Source of the DNA: Haloparvum alkalitolerans
GTDB lineage: Archaea; Halobacteriota; Halobacteria; Halobacteriales; Haloferacaceae
DNA: 64,000 nucleotides
NCBI RefSeq assembly: GCF_050122995.1
Contig: NZ_JBNLIA010000006.1
Span: forward strand, 24,487 to 88,486
Reading direction: 5' to 3'
Shown: piece by piece, positions 7,856-17,430 of the stretch
Numbering within the stretch: position 1 is the first letter of the stretch
Layout: every line of letters begins with the position of its first letter
Position numbers and translations under genes: made by a program
The notes under the pieces: generated by a model
Seen by the model: only the letters and a program-made list of their open reading frames with translations
What the model was told of the DNA's origin: nothing
Database searches by the model: none

Positions 7856-9532
7856 GTGTCACCGACTCGTGAATCTCGACGCACTGTCTTTCGGCGGATC
7901 GCACACCGACCGCACGTTGCGTGGCCAGTCTATGACACGACACCGCTCTACGACCGAACGTCGCTCGCGGGGCTGGAATCAGATGTGCAGACAGTCTCAG
8001 AGACGTGGTTCGACCACGATAGCCACGACTCGGTCGAGGAGTTCGTCTGGTCACTCCCGCTGGCTTACTTCCAGTTCAACACCCACGACTGCTATGGAGG
8101 TTTGACACGCTACGAGATGGACACCCTCTTTCGCGTGTTCGTCCTGAAGGAACTCCACGGATGGGAGCACGAAACTGCACTCCTCAAGTACCTCGACAGC
8201 CATTCCGAACTCCGTGAGCGTCTTGAGTTGGAGTCCGTCCCCGACCAATCGACACTCTGGCGCAGTTGGCATACGCGCTTTACCGATGGGCTTCGCGAGA
8301 CGGTTCAGAAAGCGGCTCGAACGATCCTGATCAAAGCGCAGAACGCGGATGTCGCTGTACCACGCGAGCCAGAACGAAACCTCTTGGATCGAGGCCACGA
8401 CGCTACTGAATCGGACCCTGACGACCAGACCATCCTTGACGAGGCAGGGAATATCACCGACCACGTCAGTCGCGTCGTGTTCCCCGCGTTCTCGCTCAAT
8501 CGTGGCGAGGACTGTGAGATTCCCGAGAACGCCTACTGGGGCTTACAGACCTATCTCGGGCTCCGCGAGAACTTGGCCGCCAACGAGGGCGCTCGCAGCT
8601 TCATCCACGAATCGACGCGTGAGCGAACACCACTCGGGCACGGCCATCGCGACCAGATTCGTGATCTCTCCATTGAGCAGATCCGCGAGATGTACCGACA
8701 GGCGGTCCAGCAACTCACCAACGAACTTGCGGGGACGGAGGAGTTCTTCCGGGCGGGTATCGTCGCAATCGACATCACTGAGGATGATCCCTTCACGGGC
8801 GACCGCGCAGGCCACGAGGACGAGATAATCGGAACGAAGGAGAAGACCGACGAATACGCCTACCAGTGGGCGACAGTCCAGTTGGTCGGTAACGCTGTCC
8901 CGCTCGTCCTTGATGCCCGCCCAGTCCAGAAAGGCGAGTCACGCAAGGAGATCGTCGAGGACTTGCTGGATTCGGCTGAAGAGCTCGTTCACGTCGATAA
9001 TGTGCTGATGGATCGGGAGTTCGACAGCCAGCACATTCTAGAGATGATCAGCCAGCGTGGGCTTTCCTATGTCGTGCCGAAGCGGATGCAGACGAGTGAG
9101 AAAGCTCAGGCAAAACGATTACTCCAGCGGGGGCAAGACCGGTACGAGACCGATCGGAAACTCCATCTCGGGAAGAACGAGTGGCACGAGACGACGCTGA
9201 TCTACCGTCGGAAAGAGGACTCCGAGCACGATGACCACCGGCAGTACTCGGTGTTCATGACGAATCGAGGAAGCGGACACCTCACTGAGTATGGCTACCG
9301 GTGGGAAATTGAGAGTGGGTATAGGTCGATCAAGCGATTCATGGCCGCGACAACGTCGAAGGATTTCGGGTTGCGATTCTTCTATTTCGCGTTCGCGTGT
9401 CTGCTGTACTCGATCTGGCGAGCTGTCGATCTGCTCGTGCAGGTCGAGTTGACTGGCGAGTACGAACATTCGCCGATCGTAACAGCCGACAATACGCTGA
9501 CGCTGCTGAAGAAGGAAACAGGAATCGGATAG
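7856..9532 (+). CDS. DDE transposase (IS4 superfamily, long haloarchaeal type)
   Basis: A 558-residue transposase starting at GTG. The DDE catalytic set is visible as AIDITEDDPF (first Asp), VLMDREFDSQHI (second Asp) and the YRWEIESGYRSIKRF motif (Glu), i.e. the Y-(2)-R-(3)-E-(6)-K signature of IS4-like enzymes. A helical N-terminal region precedes it. It shares layout with the transposase at 24556-26151 but is clearly a different element. I could not identify terminal inverted repeats or target duplications with confidence, so element ends are not called. The frame is intact and it may be active. Confidence 0.85.
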   Translation: MSPTRESRRTVFRRIAHRPHVAWPVYDTTPLYDRTSLAGLESDVQTVSETWFDHDSHDSVEEFVWSLPLAYFQFNTHDCYGGLTRYEMDTLFRVFVLKELHGWEHETALLKYLDSHSELRERLELESVPDQSTLWRSWHTRFTDGLRETVQKAARTILIKAQNADVAVPREPERNLLDRGHDATESDPDDQTILDEAGNITDHVSRVVFPAFSLNRGEDCEIPENAYWGLQTYLGLRENLAANEGARSFIHESTRERTPLGHGHRDQIRDLSIEQIREMYRQAVQQLTNELAGTEEFFRAGIVAIDITEDDPFTGDRAGHEDEIIGTKEKTDEYAYQWATVQLVGNAVPLVLDARPVQKGESRKEIVEDLLDSAEELVHVDNVLMDREFDSQHILEMISQRGLSYVVPKRMQTSEKAQAKRLLQRGQDRYETDRKLHLGKNEWHETTLIYRRKEDSEHDDHRQYSVFMTNRGSGHLTEYGYRWEIESGYRSIKRFMAATTSKDFGLRFFYFAFACLLYSIWRAVDLLVQVELTGEYEHSPIVTADNTLTLLKKETGIG

Positions 9533-10042
9533 CGAGGCCCTCTACCTATGGTAGCACGGCGTCTGAGTGGCTACACTACCCGCGGCCTCAGAAACACGCC
9601 GGATTAGTTGAACATCCAACAATAACCTCCGGTCAGAAAGCGATCTGAATCAGTTTCCGCTCATCTATTCGTCCGAAACCACGCATCACAGTCCCGCTGA
9701 ACCCGTTGTAGTCTCAACTTCCCACAATCTCGGAGGATAGATTTGATGCGTGCCTTCGTTCCGTTATTAAAACATACTATTATTTATGTTTTTTGAGTCC
9801 TCCTATATATTATAATATCGACAGGATGTACTGCATAGGCGTGGATATCATCGATCGACACGATATTTACTACAGAGTGTGTCTGAGTAGGAGAGAGCAA
9901 CAACAACATAAACACGACCTGCGTACCGAGGTATAAGCGATTGATACTCTACCACTTGACCACTTTGGGAAACAAAGGGTGTACCATCATCTCTATTTAT
10001 ATCGATCTGATATCGGACAGACAGACCCACCGATACTGAGAT
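9533..10042. other. Intergenic region with AT-rich hairpin
   Basis: No gene is supported here. It presumably contains the right end of the transposon. An inverted repeat AAAACATA (9769-9776) / TATGTTTT (9785-9792), followed by more T, could form a terminator-like hairpin. A TATA-like CTCTATTTATATCG lies near 9991-10004, about 45 nt before the ATPase gene at 10043, and probably drives it. Confidence 0.45.
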
Positions 10043-12541
10043 ATGACTGGCAACTGTGACTTGTGTGGTCGTGTGATTCAATCTTCCACATTCGAGACTG
10101 TTAGTGAGCGGTCATTCTGTTCAAGTGGATGTCACGATGTGTACACGACGCTTGGAGCTCCCGATTCCCTCGATACCACCCAGACAACTGAGAACGGGAT
10201 CGACCAAGAGGAAGACGCGGTTCCTACTGATCAGCATCGTTCTCGGACGTTTCTCCGGATCGACGGCATGTACTCCGCGACGTGTGAGGCGTATCTTGAA
10301 TCTCTCGCCGAAAAACAAGAGGGAGTGACTAGTGCCGAGGCGAGTTACGTCACGGAGACGATCCGAGTTGAATACGATCCAGACACTGCTTCGAAGGAAT
10401 CGTTGCGCGAGGCGTTGAGCACTCTGGGGTACACGGCGTATCTCCGTGAGGATGCCTCATCAGACGTGGGAGAGGCCGGTGGCACGACACGTCGATCACG
10501 GGAGATGGGTGGGATTCGAAAGCGCCGAGACGACCAGCTCTTGGGGATGCGATACTCCGTTGGGTTCCTCTTCGGTGCGTTTCTGTTGGTCCCATACGTT
10601 GCGATCCTCTATCCAGCGCAGCTCGCGTCGATTTTCGACTGGCAAGCGCTCCAAATATTTGAGGGCGCATTTCGGCTAGACAGTCAAGGGGCGTTCGTGT
10701 TCCTCCGACTGTATTTCGTGATGACTGGTATCATTCTCGTCTTTACCGGTCTGCCAGTGTTGCGTGGCGCGTATATCAGTCTCAAAATGCGACGCCCGAA
10801 CACCGATCTGTTGGTCGCGCTCACCGCCATCAGCGCGTACGCGTACAGTACGGCTGCCGTTATCCTCGGGCAAAACGACATTTTCTATGATCTCGCGATC
10901 ATCGTCACGGCCGCGGTTACCGCGATGGTATTCTACGAATCGTCAATCAAACAGCGGGCACTTGATCGTCTCACCGAGCTCACCATATCACAGGTCGAGA
11001 GTGCACGAACGTACGACTCGGACGGAGAGACTGAGGAAGTTCGCGTGGAGAATCTCAATACAGGGGATGTCGTGCTCGTTCGACAGGGCGAACGTGTTCC
11101 AATAGACGGTGAACTGGTTGAAGACAGCTGTACCGTCGACGAAGCGATCGTGACAGGTGAATCGCTTCCGGTGCTCAAACGCGCCGGAGACGACGTGATC
11201 GGGGGGTCGATCGTGACGGACGGTGCAGCGTTGGTCCGTGTCGGCCCAGACGTAACGAGTAGTATCGACCGGATAACGACCGCCGTCTGGGACCTACAGA
11301 GCGCGACTCACGGCGTCCAACGCCACGCCGACCAACTCGCGTCGTACGCCGTCTTCCTCGTCGTCGGAGCCGCTGTCGCGGTCGGCAGCGTCGGTGTACT
11401 CGCATTTGGGATGGGCCTGCCAGATGCCCTCCTCCTCGCGCTGTTGATCATCCTTGCCGGCTCGCCGTGGGCCCTCGGACTTGCGACGCCCCTGTCGGTC
11501 GCGAAGAGCCTCTCCAGTGCGCTCCGGCGCGGGATCATCATCTTCGACGAAACAGTCTTCGAACGGCTCCGCGACGTCGATATCGTCGTCTTCGATAAGA
11601 CGGGGACACTCACAACCGGAGAGATGGAGGTGATCGAAGCGGACGCGCCTCCCGAGTTACTCGACGCCGTCGCCGCACTCGAACAACGGGCGTCACACCC
11701 CGCCGCGAACGCTATCACGACGGCGTTCGCCGGGAGTGACGATGGCGACGCCGCAGCGGCTCAGCCGGACTCGGGAGATGACGCGGTCGGAACGGAAGAC
11801 GTCGGTCAGATACGCGAGTTCACGAACCATCGGTCGGGTATCGAAGGCGTGATCGGCGACACGTCGTACCTCGTCGGGAACCTCGATCTATTCGCAGAAC
11901 AGGGGTGGACCGTTAACGACGACATCCGGTCTCGGGTCGCCGACGCTCAGGGATTCGGACAGCTTCCGGTCGTCGTCGGTCGTGACGGGACAGCAGAGGG
12001 GCTGATCGTCGTCGGGGACGAGCCGCGAGACGGCTGGGATGACACCGTCTCTCGGCTTGGGGAGCGGGGCACGGAGATCGTCGTCCTGACCGGCGACGAC
12101 GAGGAGGCGACAGACTTCTTCAAGCGACACGACGCCGTGACGCACGTCTTTGCGACGGTTCCGCCGGAGGGGAAGACGGCGACGATCCGGCGGCTCAAAT
12201 CTGATGGGCAGGTTGCGATGGTCGGTGACGGTACCAACGACGCGCCGGCGCTCGCCGCCGCCGACCTCGGCATCTCGCTGGGCGGCGGGACGGCGTTGGC
12301 CGCCGACGCCGCCGATGTTGCGATTGTCGACGACGACATCCGCTCCGTCGAAACCGCGTTCGACCTTGCGGGAGCGGCCCGCCGTCGCGTGAAACAGAAC
12401 AATCTCCTCGCGTTCTCCTACAACGGTATCGCACTCGTGGCGTTGGCCGTCGGGTTCTTCAATCCGCTGACGGCAGCGACTGCGGTTATTGCCAGCGGTG
12501 GGTTGCTCGCCGTAAACACTCGGCGGAAGCTACTCAGGTAA
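10043..12541 (+). CDS. P1B-type metal ATPase with SPW transmembrane motif
   Basis: An 832-residue heavy-metal P-type ATPase. An N-terminal four-Cys TRASH/YHS-like knuckle (C5, C8, C26, C30) is followed by an HMA domain whose first metal Cys is replaced (S78-x2-C81). The catalytic machinery is intact: TGES, phosphorylated D518 in DKTGT, an SHP motif (ASHPAANAI) and GDGTNDAP. The transmembrane metal-site motif, normally CPC, is S474-P475-W476. Family knowledge places it with FixI/CcoI-like and other P1B pumps, but the lost thiolate ligands make its substrate uncertain. It stands alone after the transposon, followed by a small membrane protein. Confidence 0.9.
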   Translation: MTGNCDLCGRVIQSSTFETVSERSFCSSGCHDVYTTLGAPDSLDTTQTTENGIDQEEDAVPTDQHRSRTFLRIDGMYSATCEAYLESLAEKQEGVTSAEASYVTETIRVEYDPDTASKESLREALSTLGYTAYLREDASSDVGEAGGTTRRSREMGGIRKRRDDQLLGMRYSVGFLFGAFLLVPYVAILYPAQLASIFDWQALQIFEGAFRLDSQGAFVFLRLYFVMTGIILVFTGLPVLRGAYISLKMRRPNTDLLVALTAISAYAYSTAAVILGQNDIFYDLAIIVTAAVTAMVFYESSIKQRALDRLTELTISQVESARTYDSDGETEEVRVENLNTGDVVLVRQGERVPIDGELVEDSCTVDEAIVTGESLPVLKRAGDDVIGGSIVTDGAALVRVGPDVTSSIDRITTAVWDLQSATHGVQRHADQLASYAVFLVVGAAVAVGSVGVLAFGMGLPDALLLALLIILAGSPWALGLATPLSVAKSLSSALRRGIIIFDETVFERLRDVDIVVFDKTGTLTTGEMEVIEADAPPELLDAVAALEQRASHPAANAITTAFAGSDDGDAAAAQPDSGDDAVGTEDVGQIREFTNHRSGIEGVIGDTSYLVGNLDLFAEQGWTVNDDIRSRVADAQGFGQLPVVVGRDGTAEGLIVVGDEPRDGWDDTVSRLGERGTEIVVLTGDDEEATDFFKRHDAVTHVFATVPPEGKTATIRRLKSDGQVAMVGDGTNDAPALAAADLGISLGGGTALAADAADVAIVDDDIRSVETAFDLAGAARRRVKQNNLLAFSYNGIALVALAVGFFNPLTAATAVIASGGLLAVNTRRKLLR

Positions 12542-12704
12542 GGGATACGGCCTCCAAACGATCGCGGATCCGAGCCTACCGATACGGTGTAAAGAGTAGC
12601 TATCTATCATTTGAGCACCGTCGATCCGATCGTTGAGGTCGCCACCCGGATCCGCATCGCTTCTGTTTCTAAAGGACTAATCCTGTCCAGACACTACTAC
12701 CCCC

Positions 12705-12890
12705 ATGGAATTCGATTTCCTGCGTTCGGTAGTTCCACTCGCCGTGATCGTCGCCGTCGCAACGGTCGCGCTAACCGCTGTGATGACACCCTCGACCGTC
12801 TTTATGATGGTTCTTCCCTCGATGATCGCGTTCTCGGTGGTCGCGTACTTCCTCGGGATGAAACATGGCGAATTCCGCGTTAGTCCGTAG
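12705..12890 (+). CDS. Small two-helix membrane protein
   Basis: A 61-residue protein with two predicted membrane helices (about residues 8-27 and 33-51) and a short charged tail GMKHGEFRVSP. It resembles a conserved haloarchaeal small-membrane family that I recall as DUF7333, unverified. Function is unknown. It follows the SPW-type ATPase in the same direction and could be an accessory to it (inference). Confidence 0.65.
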   Translation: MEFDFLRSVVPLAVIVAVATVALTAVMTPSTVFMMVLPSMIAFSVVAYFLGMKHGEFRVSP

Positions 12891-13037
12891 CGGTTCTGTC
12901 CGGTACCGCCCCCAAAGTCACAGTGTCAGTCCGTCTGAAGCGTTCTAATTCGGGTTACTACGTCTGGGGGTCCGCGCTTCGTGTTCAACAAGTCTCGATG
13001 AACGATCAGCAGCCGTGGATCGACGTGGCCGGGATGT

Positions 13038-14240
13038 TTACTCGGTGACTCCCGCACTGAGCTCAGACGCGTCCTGCCGGACGGGTGTCGGGGAGTCGAT
13101 CGAATACACGAGCGTTCCGGTGAACAGTGCGATGCTCCCTAACAGGAATATTGAACTGAGCGGCGACGCTGAATCGACGAAGATCCAGTATATTGGTGCC
13201 GCGATCGTCGGGCCGGCCGCGATGACAGCGACTTGGGAGACGAGGGGACCACAACACCCACACGTACACGCACCGACGACTGTCGCCGTCCCGGCTGTGC
13301 TCTGTGTTGCTCCCGCCTGCTGATCGAGACGCCACGAGTGAGCGACGGCGGCCGCGTTCAACCCCACGAGGACGCCGAGGAGTCCAATCACGATGACCAC
13401 ACCGGGAGAGATCGCGATGAAAAACGGAACGTCGGGGAGCAGAACCTCGAGGGTGGGCCATCGCACGATCTGATACAGTACGTTCAGAACCGCCACGGTC
13501 GTCTCTTGCGGAGCGCCCTCCTCACTAAAGAAGGATAGGTATCCCGTCGTCGCCATAAAGAAGAGGCTCACCATGGCTCCGACGCTGAATCCGAACCGAC
13601 GCGCCACCGGATCCCGAAGGATCGTCGACAGTGCCGTGCCAACGTCGTTCCAGAGAATGTAGCCGACGAGTAGTGGTGTCGCGAGGACGATCCCGTACCC
13701 GATCGGGTTGGTGTAGCCGCTGAATCCGGGCAGTAGATACGGGTACAGTATCCAGCCACCGAGCAGCATGCCGAGAGCCATGTACCGGGGACGTGTCGTC
13801 CATCGCACGAGTCCGGTGACGAAACTCGCGACCACGACTAGCAGGCCGGTTCCGATCGCGAGCGGCTGATACCACGACCGCGGGAACGGCATCGAGTCCG
13901 CCTGATACGTCGGATCCGGGGCCAGGCCTTCGAAGATGATCGCGCCGGCGATAGCAACACCGATGCCGACCGCAATTCCGTATAGAGCGGTTCTCGGCGA
14001 GACCCGCCCCCTTCGCTTGAGGAGGATGAGCGTACCGACTACGAGAGCACCGATACCAGCGATCGCCAACCCGTGCGATTGTGAGAGTCCCGACGATTCA
14101 GCGCCACCGTGGGCCGAAACTGTCGGGATCAGAGAAAGGAGACTGATCCCGACAGCAACCAAGACGAGTAGGCGGAGCGACCTTCGTCGAGGTTTCGGTC
14201 TGTCAGCACCAGCGCCCCCTTTTCCGCCTTTCTGGGTCAT
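13038..14240 (-). CDS. Polytopic membrane protein with CTCGCC motif
   Basis: A 400-residue membrane protein I cannot place in a named family. A basic N-terminus is followed by a signal-like segment (LIPTVSAHGG) and about ten predicted membrane helices. Near the C-terminus a Cys cluster C325-T-C327-G-C329-C330-G-P begins a hydrophobic helix, a plausible metal-binding site. It lies downstream of the multicopper oxidase at 14387-15544 in the same direction, 146 nt apart, so a role in copper transfer or export is inferred. It could be distantly related to CopD or SoxZ-type integral proteins, but no firm motif shows this. Confidence 0.7.
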   Translation of the reverse strand: MTQKGGKGGAGADRPKPRRRSLRLLVLVAVGISLLSLIPTVSAHGGAESSGLSQSHGLAIAGIGALVVGTLILLKRRGRVSPRTALYGIAVGIGVAIAGAIIFEGLAPDPTYQADSMPFPRSWYQPLAIGTGLLVVVASFVTGLVRWTTRPRYMALGMLLGGWILYPYLLPGFSGYTNPIGYGIVLATPLLVGYILWNDVGTALSTILRDPVARRFGFSVGAMVSLFFMATTGYLSFFSEEGAPQETTVAVLNVLYQIVRWPTLEVLLPDVPFFIAISPGVVIVIGLLGVLVGLNAAAVAHSWRLDQQAGATQSTAGTATVVGACTCGCCGPLVSQVAVIAAGPTIAAPIYWIFVDSASPLSSIFLLGSIALFTGTLVYSIDSPTPVRQDASELSAGVTE

Positions 14241-14386
14241 TGCGAGGGGTTAGTGACTCACACACAATTATCTGTCTCTCTCGTTCCCCCCGAGACGGAC
14301 CTCGTGACTGCCCTCAGAGTCTGTATATGCGTGGAACCGTCCTGTAGAGTTCTTCGGGACGGTTCAGAAGTCCGTGTCAGATCGCG

Positions 14387-15544
14387 TCAGTTCGGTTCGT
14401 AGCCGGCGTACTCCATGAGCTGACTGAAGATGTCCGAGTCCATGACGGAGCGGTACACCACGCCGGTAAGCATGCCGCCGGGGTAGAACGACCCGTTCAT
14501 CACGTGGTTGACCTTGTGGCAGTGCATGAGGTAGATCCCGGGGTCCGCGTCGGCCGTGAACTCGATCGTGTGCCGTTCCGCGGGGGCGATGTTCGTGACG
14601 TCGATGTCGTGTCTGGCGGCTTCCGGAACGACCCCGCCGTCCTTTTCGACGCGCTGGAAGCGATGGTTGTGGATATGCATCGGGTGCGACATGTACCCAC
14701 CGTTGACGAGGTGTACGCGGACCAAATCGCCTTGATCGACGATGATCGGCGACCCCTGTTCGGGGTGGAGCGTCCGGGGCGCGCTCTTCCCGTTGACGGT
14801 GAAGACGTCCGGCGTCCGCGAGGTCGTGTCGTACGTGAAGTTCCCCTCGCCGCCCCACTTCTTCGGGATCCGCGAGTCCCAGTCTTTGATCGTCATGAAG
14901 TACTCCCGGTCCGCCGGCTCGTAGCCCTCGGGATCGACCCGGAAGATCCCGTACATCCCCATATCGATGTGGCGGTGGGTCTGGAGGTGACAGTGATACA
15001 GGTGCGTCCCCGGAACGTTCGCCGGGATCTCGTAGGTGTGCTTCTCGCCCGCGGGGACTTTGATCCCGGTCGACGTCGGGACGCCGTCGTTCTTCCACGA
15101 CTTGGTGACGCCGTGGAAGTGGATCGTGTGCGGCCGGCGCCCGTTCGTGTTGTCGAGCGTCACCTCCATGTCGTTCCCCTCGGTCGTCCGGAGGATCGGA
15201 CCCGGGACGCTCGGATCGTGGTCGTCGGCCTGCCACGCCCAGACGCGGGGGAACTCGACCGGCCCGCCCATCGAATCGAGCGGGTGGACGGCGTGTCGCG
15301 CCGGCTGCGTCCCCATCGTCACTGACCCGCCCTGTTCGTCGACGTTGACGACTGTCGGAGGGCTGGTGTAGGGGAGATCTGACGGAGATGTCTGTGCCTC
15401 GTTCGGAGTGTTCGTGGCCGCCGTCGGCGCGTTAATCGTCTTCGACGAACAACCCGCCAACGCCGATACGCCCGTCACGCCGGTCGCAGCAAGAAATTCT
15501 CGCCGGGACAGTCCGGTTCCGGGGGCACCGAAAGGTGTCGTCAT
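14387..15544 (-). CDS. Two-domain multicopper oxidase, Tat lipoprotein
   Basis: A 385-residue exported oxidase. The N-terminus has a twin-arginine signal (SRREFLAATG) and a lipobox (LAGC), so it should be a lipid-anchored outer-face protein. Copper motifs: HFHG and HLYHCHLQTH in domain 1; SHPMHIHNH and MHCHKVNHVMNG in domain 2. Both domains keep the Cys of a type 1 blue-copper site, as in the two-T1 class of two-domain oxidases. The likely role is oxidation of Cu(I) or of organic donors for copper tolerance. The Cys-rich membrane protein gene follows it. Confidence 0.92.
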   Translation of the reverse strand: MTTPFGAPGTGLSRREFLAATGVTGVSALAGCSSKTINAPTAATNTPNEAQTSPSDLPYTSPPTVVNVDEQGGSVTMGTQPARHAVHPLDSMGGPVEFPRVWAWQADDHDPSVPGPILRTTEGNDMEVTLDNTNGRRPHTIHFHGVTKSWKNDGVPTSTGIKVPAGEKHTYEIPANVPGTHLYHCHLQTHRHIDMGMYGIFRVDPEGYEPADREYFMTIKDWDSRIPKKWGGEGNFTYDTTSRTPDVFTVNGKSAPRTLHPEQGSPIIVDQGDLVRVHLVNGGYMSHPMHIHNHRFQRVEKDGGVVPEAARHDIDVTNIAPAERHTIEFTADADPGIYLMHCHKVNHVMNGSFYPGGMLTGVVYRSVMDSDIFSQLMEYAGYEPN

Positions 15545-15708
15545 GGTTCATTCGACACATTGGGCTGTCGCGACAAACGAGGACTGCAGAATCCCTGTTT
15601 TTGAGAAGGCAAGCGAATATGTTCGGCAACAGTCGGACGGGCTTCACAAGCAAACTAAGGGTTTGCTGTCGAAAGAACTGAGATCTGAGACCCACAGATA
15701 GCAAACAG

Positions 15709-16437
15709 TTACATTCCACCTGTTGCCGTCAGATACGCGCTCGTGAATTGAATCGCATTGTACGCACCGTGAATCAGAGCCGGAACAACGAGGTTATCGG
15801 TGTACTCGTAGGTCGCACCGAGTACCAGAGCTAGAACGAATGCGATACCGACGTACACGAGCTTCCCTTCTCCACTCAACGAGAAGAGATGGATCGATGC
15901 GAAGAGGGCGCTCGCAAGAACGATTGCACGGGTTGGATGTAGCGTTTCTCGGAGTGTCCCCTGAACCAGTCCTCGGTATAACAGCTCTTCGCCCGGACCG
16001 ACTAGCAGAAACGATAGAGGAATGAGAATTAGAAAAGCTGTCGGATTTTGCTGACCAACTGTTACTACTTGGTTTTCTGCTGATTCCAGTCCGAGCGAGG
16101 AGATAACGCGTGATGCGACAATGAGTAATCCGAGGAGTGTACCTACCCCCCCGATGGTTACAGCAACATCTCGCCTGTCCGGAATCGAAAGCGAAACGAA
16201 TTCGAAGTCGAGATCTCGGAATCTGAGATAGAGGATTGAGAGCCCTCCGAATGTCACCCCCTGTAACAAGATCGTGCTCATTACGAGGCGCAACGATGGA
16301 CGAGCGGTTACATCGACCCCGAATGCGCCCAGCAGTGCGGCACCGATGGTGACAATTACCGACCCAATAACCGTTGAGCCGTACGTGAGCCCAACTGCAC
16401 TCCCGACAGACTGAATCCGTGTCGTTATTTCTGTCAT
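15709..16437 (-). CDS. CPBP family intramembrane protease
   Basis: A 242-residue protein with several membrane helices and the CPBP (Abi) motifs: EELLYRG, then FASIHLF with His, and the late helix PALIHGAYNAIQF. These glutamic intramembrane endopeptidases process or modify membrane proteins. I chose the ATG at 16437, which leaves 7 nt after the cation-efflux gene upstream; a longer frame would overlap that gene by about 50 nt. Its base composition is more AT-rich than the neighbouring ATPase genes. A role linked to metal export is only suggested by operon position. Confidence 0.85.
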   Translation of the reverse strand: MTEITTRIQSVGSAVGLTYGSTVIGSVIVTIGAALLGAFGVDVTARPSLRLVMSTILLQGVTFGGLSILYLRFRDLDFEFVSLSIPDRRDVAVTIGGVGTLLGLLIVASRVISSLGLESAENQVVTVGQQNPTAFLILIPLSFLLVGPGEELLYRGLVQGTLRETLHPTRAIVLASALFASIHLFSLSGEGKLVYVGIAFVLALVLGATYEYTDNLVVPALIHGAYNAIQFTSAYLTATGGM

Positions 16438-16444
16438 TTGAAAA

Positions 16445-17380
16445 TCAGTGGTTGTGACTCGTGTTGTCGGCAGTCTCCGGGTCCCTCTCCATCTCACCCA
16501 CTAGTTCGACGGTTGCGTGATCGATTCCATGGTCGGAAAGAAGCTGATGGACGCGAGAGCGGATCGCCTGATGTTGGTCTAGTGATGTGGGCTCATACTG
16601 AAGACGCACTGTCGCTACGGTCAACTGACTACATACTTGCCAGACGTGTATGTCGTCGACGTCTTCAACGCCATCGACAGCTGTCAGTTCATTTCGAAGT
16701 TTATCCGGTGAGATAGGGCTCCGTTCTAAGAGGATTGAGGTGCTTCCGCGGAGTACCTTTCCTGCCGAAACGAGCACTAACACGCCGATGAGGATGGCAG
16801 CCACCGGGTCGGCGACAGGTAAATCGAACGTGACGACGGCGAGTGTCGAAATGATCACCGCGACTGATCCACCGGCATCGCCGAGAAGGTGATAGAATGC
16901 GCCGCGCTCGTTGAGGCTCATCTCGCCCCCTTGTACGATATAGACCGATCCCAAGTTGACAAGCAAGCCGCCGCCGGCGATGATCAGCGTCATTGTCGGA
17001 TCGATCTCAACCGGGTCCAGGAACCGTTGATACGATTCCCACAGGATGTACCCGACCATCGGAACGAGCAGTATCCCGTTGAGAAACGCAGCAACCGGCT
17101 CCAGTCGATGGAGTCCGTACGACCACTCAGCACCGCCTTCGAATCGTTCCGCGGTGTAGCTCGCGCCGAACGCCATTGCGTACGCAAGCATGTCGAATAG
17201 CATGTGGAGCGCATCGCTGATGAGAGCGACCGAACCGAAGAGGAGTCCACCAGCCAATTCGGCAAGGAAGCCAAGGAAATTGACGACCGCTACGAGGGCA
17301 AGTCGGCGCGTACTGCTGTCTGTTTCGGTTGTTAGTTCATATTCTTCCGTCTCTTCGTGAGCATGCCCGTGTTGACTCAT
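16445..17380 (-). CDS. CDF family cation exporter (ZitB/CzcD-like)
   Basis: A 311-residue cation diffusion facilitator with six helices. Metal-site patterns: ISDALHMLFD in TM2 and HLLGDAGGS in TM5, i.e. the HxxxD pairs of zinc/cadmium exporters. The N-terminus (HGHAHEE) and the C-terminal tail (NTSHNH) are His-containing; a cytoplasmic C-terminal domain follows the last helix. It should export Zn2+ or Cd2+ by antiport. It is in line with the ZntA-like ATPase gene 50 nt upstream and the CPBP gene downstream, forming a likely operon. Confidence 0.92.
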   Translation of the reverse strand: MSQHGHAHEETEEYELTTETDSSTRRLALVAVVNFLGFLAELAGGLLFGSVALISDALHMLFDMLAYAMAFGASYTAERFEGGAEWSYGLHRLEPVAAFLNGILLVPMVGYILWESYQRFLDPVEIDPTMTLIIAGGGLLVNLGSVYIVQGGEMSLNERGAFYHLLGDAGGSVAVIISTLAVVTFDLPVADPVAAILIGVLVLVSAGKVLRGSTSILLERSPISPDKLRNELTAVDGVEDVDDIHVWQVCSQLTVATVRLQYEPTSLDQHQAIRSRVHQLLSDHGIDHATVELVGEMERDPETADNTSHNH

Positions 17381-17430
17381 ACGTTTTGATCTGATAAATT
17401 CGTAATGTCCGGTATTACGACTCTCAAGCG

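Noticed and set aside
7780..9700. Terminal inverted repeats of the first transposon
   Set aside because: Short similarities between the flanks were seen but none was long or clear enough to define ends.
14504..15325. Long plus-strand open frame of 273 codons
   Set aside because: It is the mirror of the multicopper oxidase gene, with Arg/Val-rich composition typical of antisense frames in GC-rich DNA.
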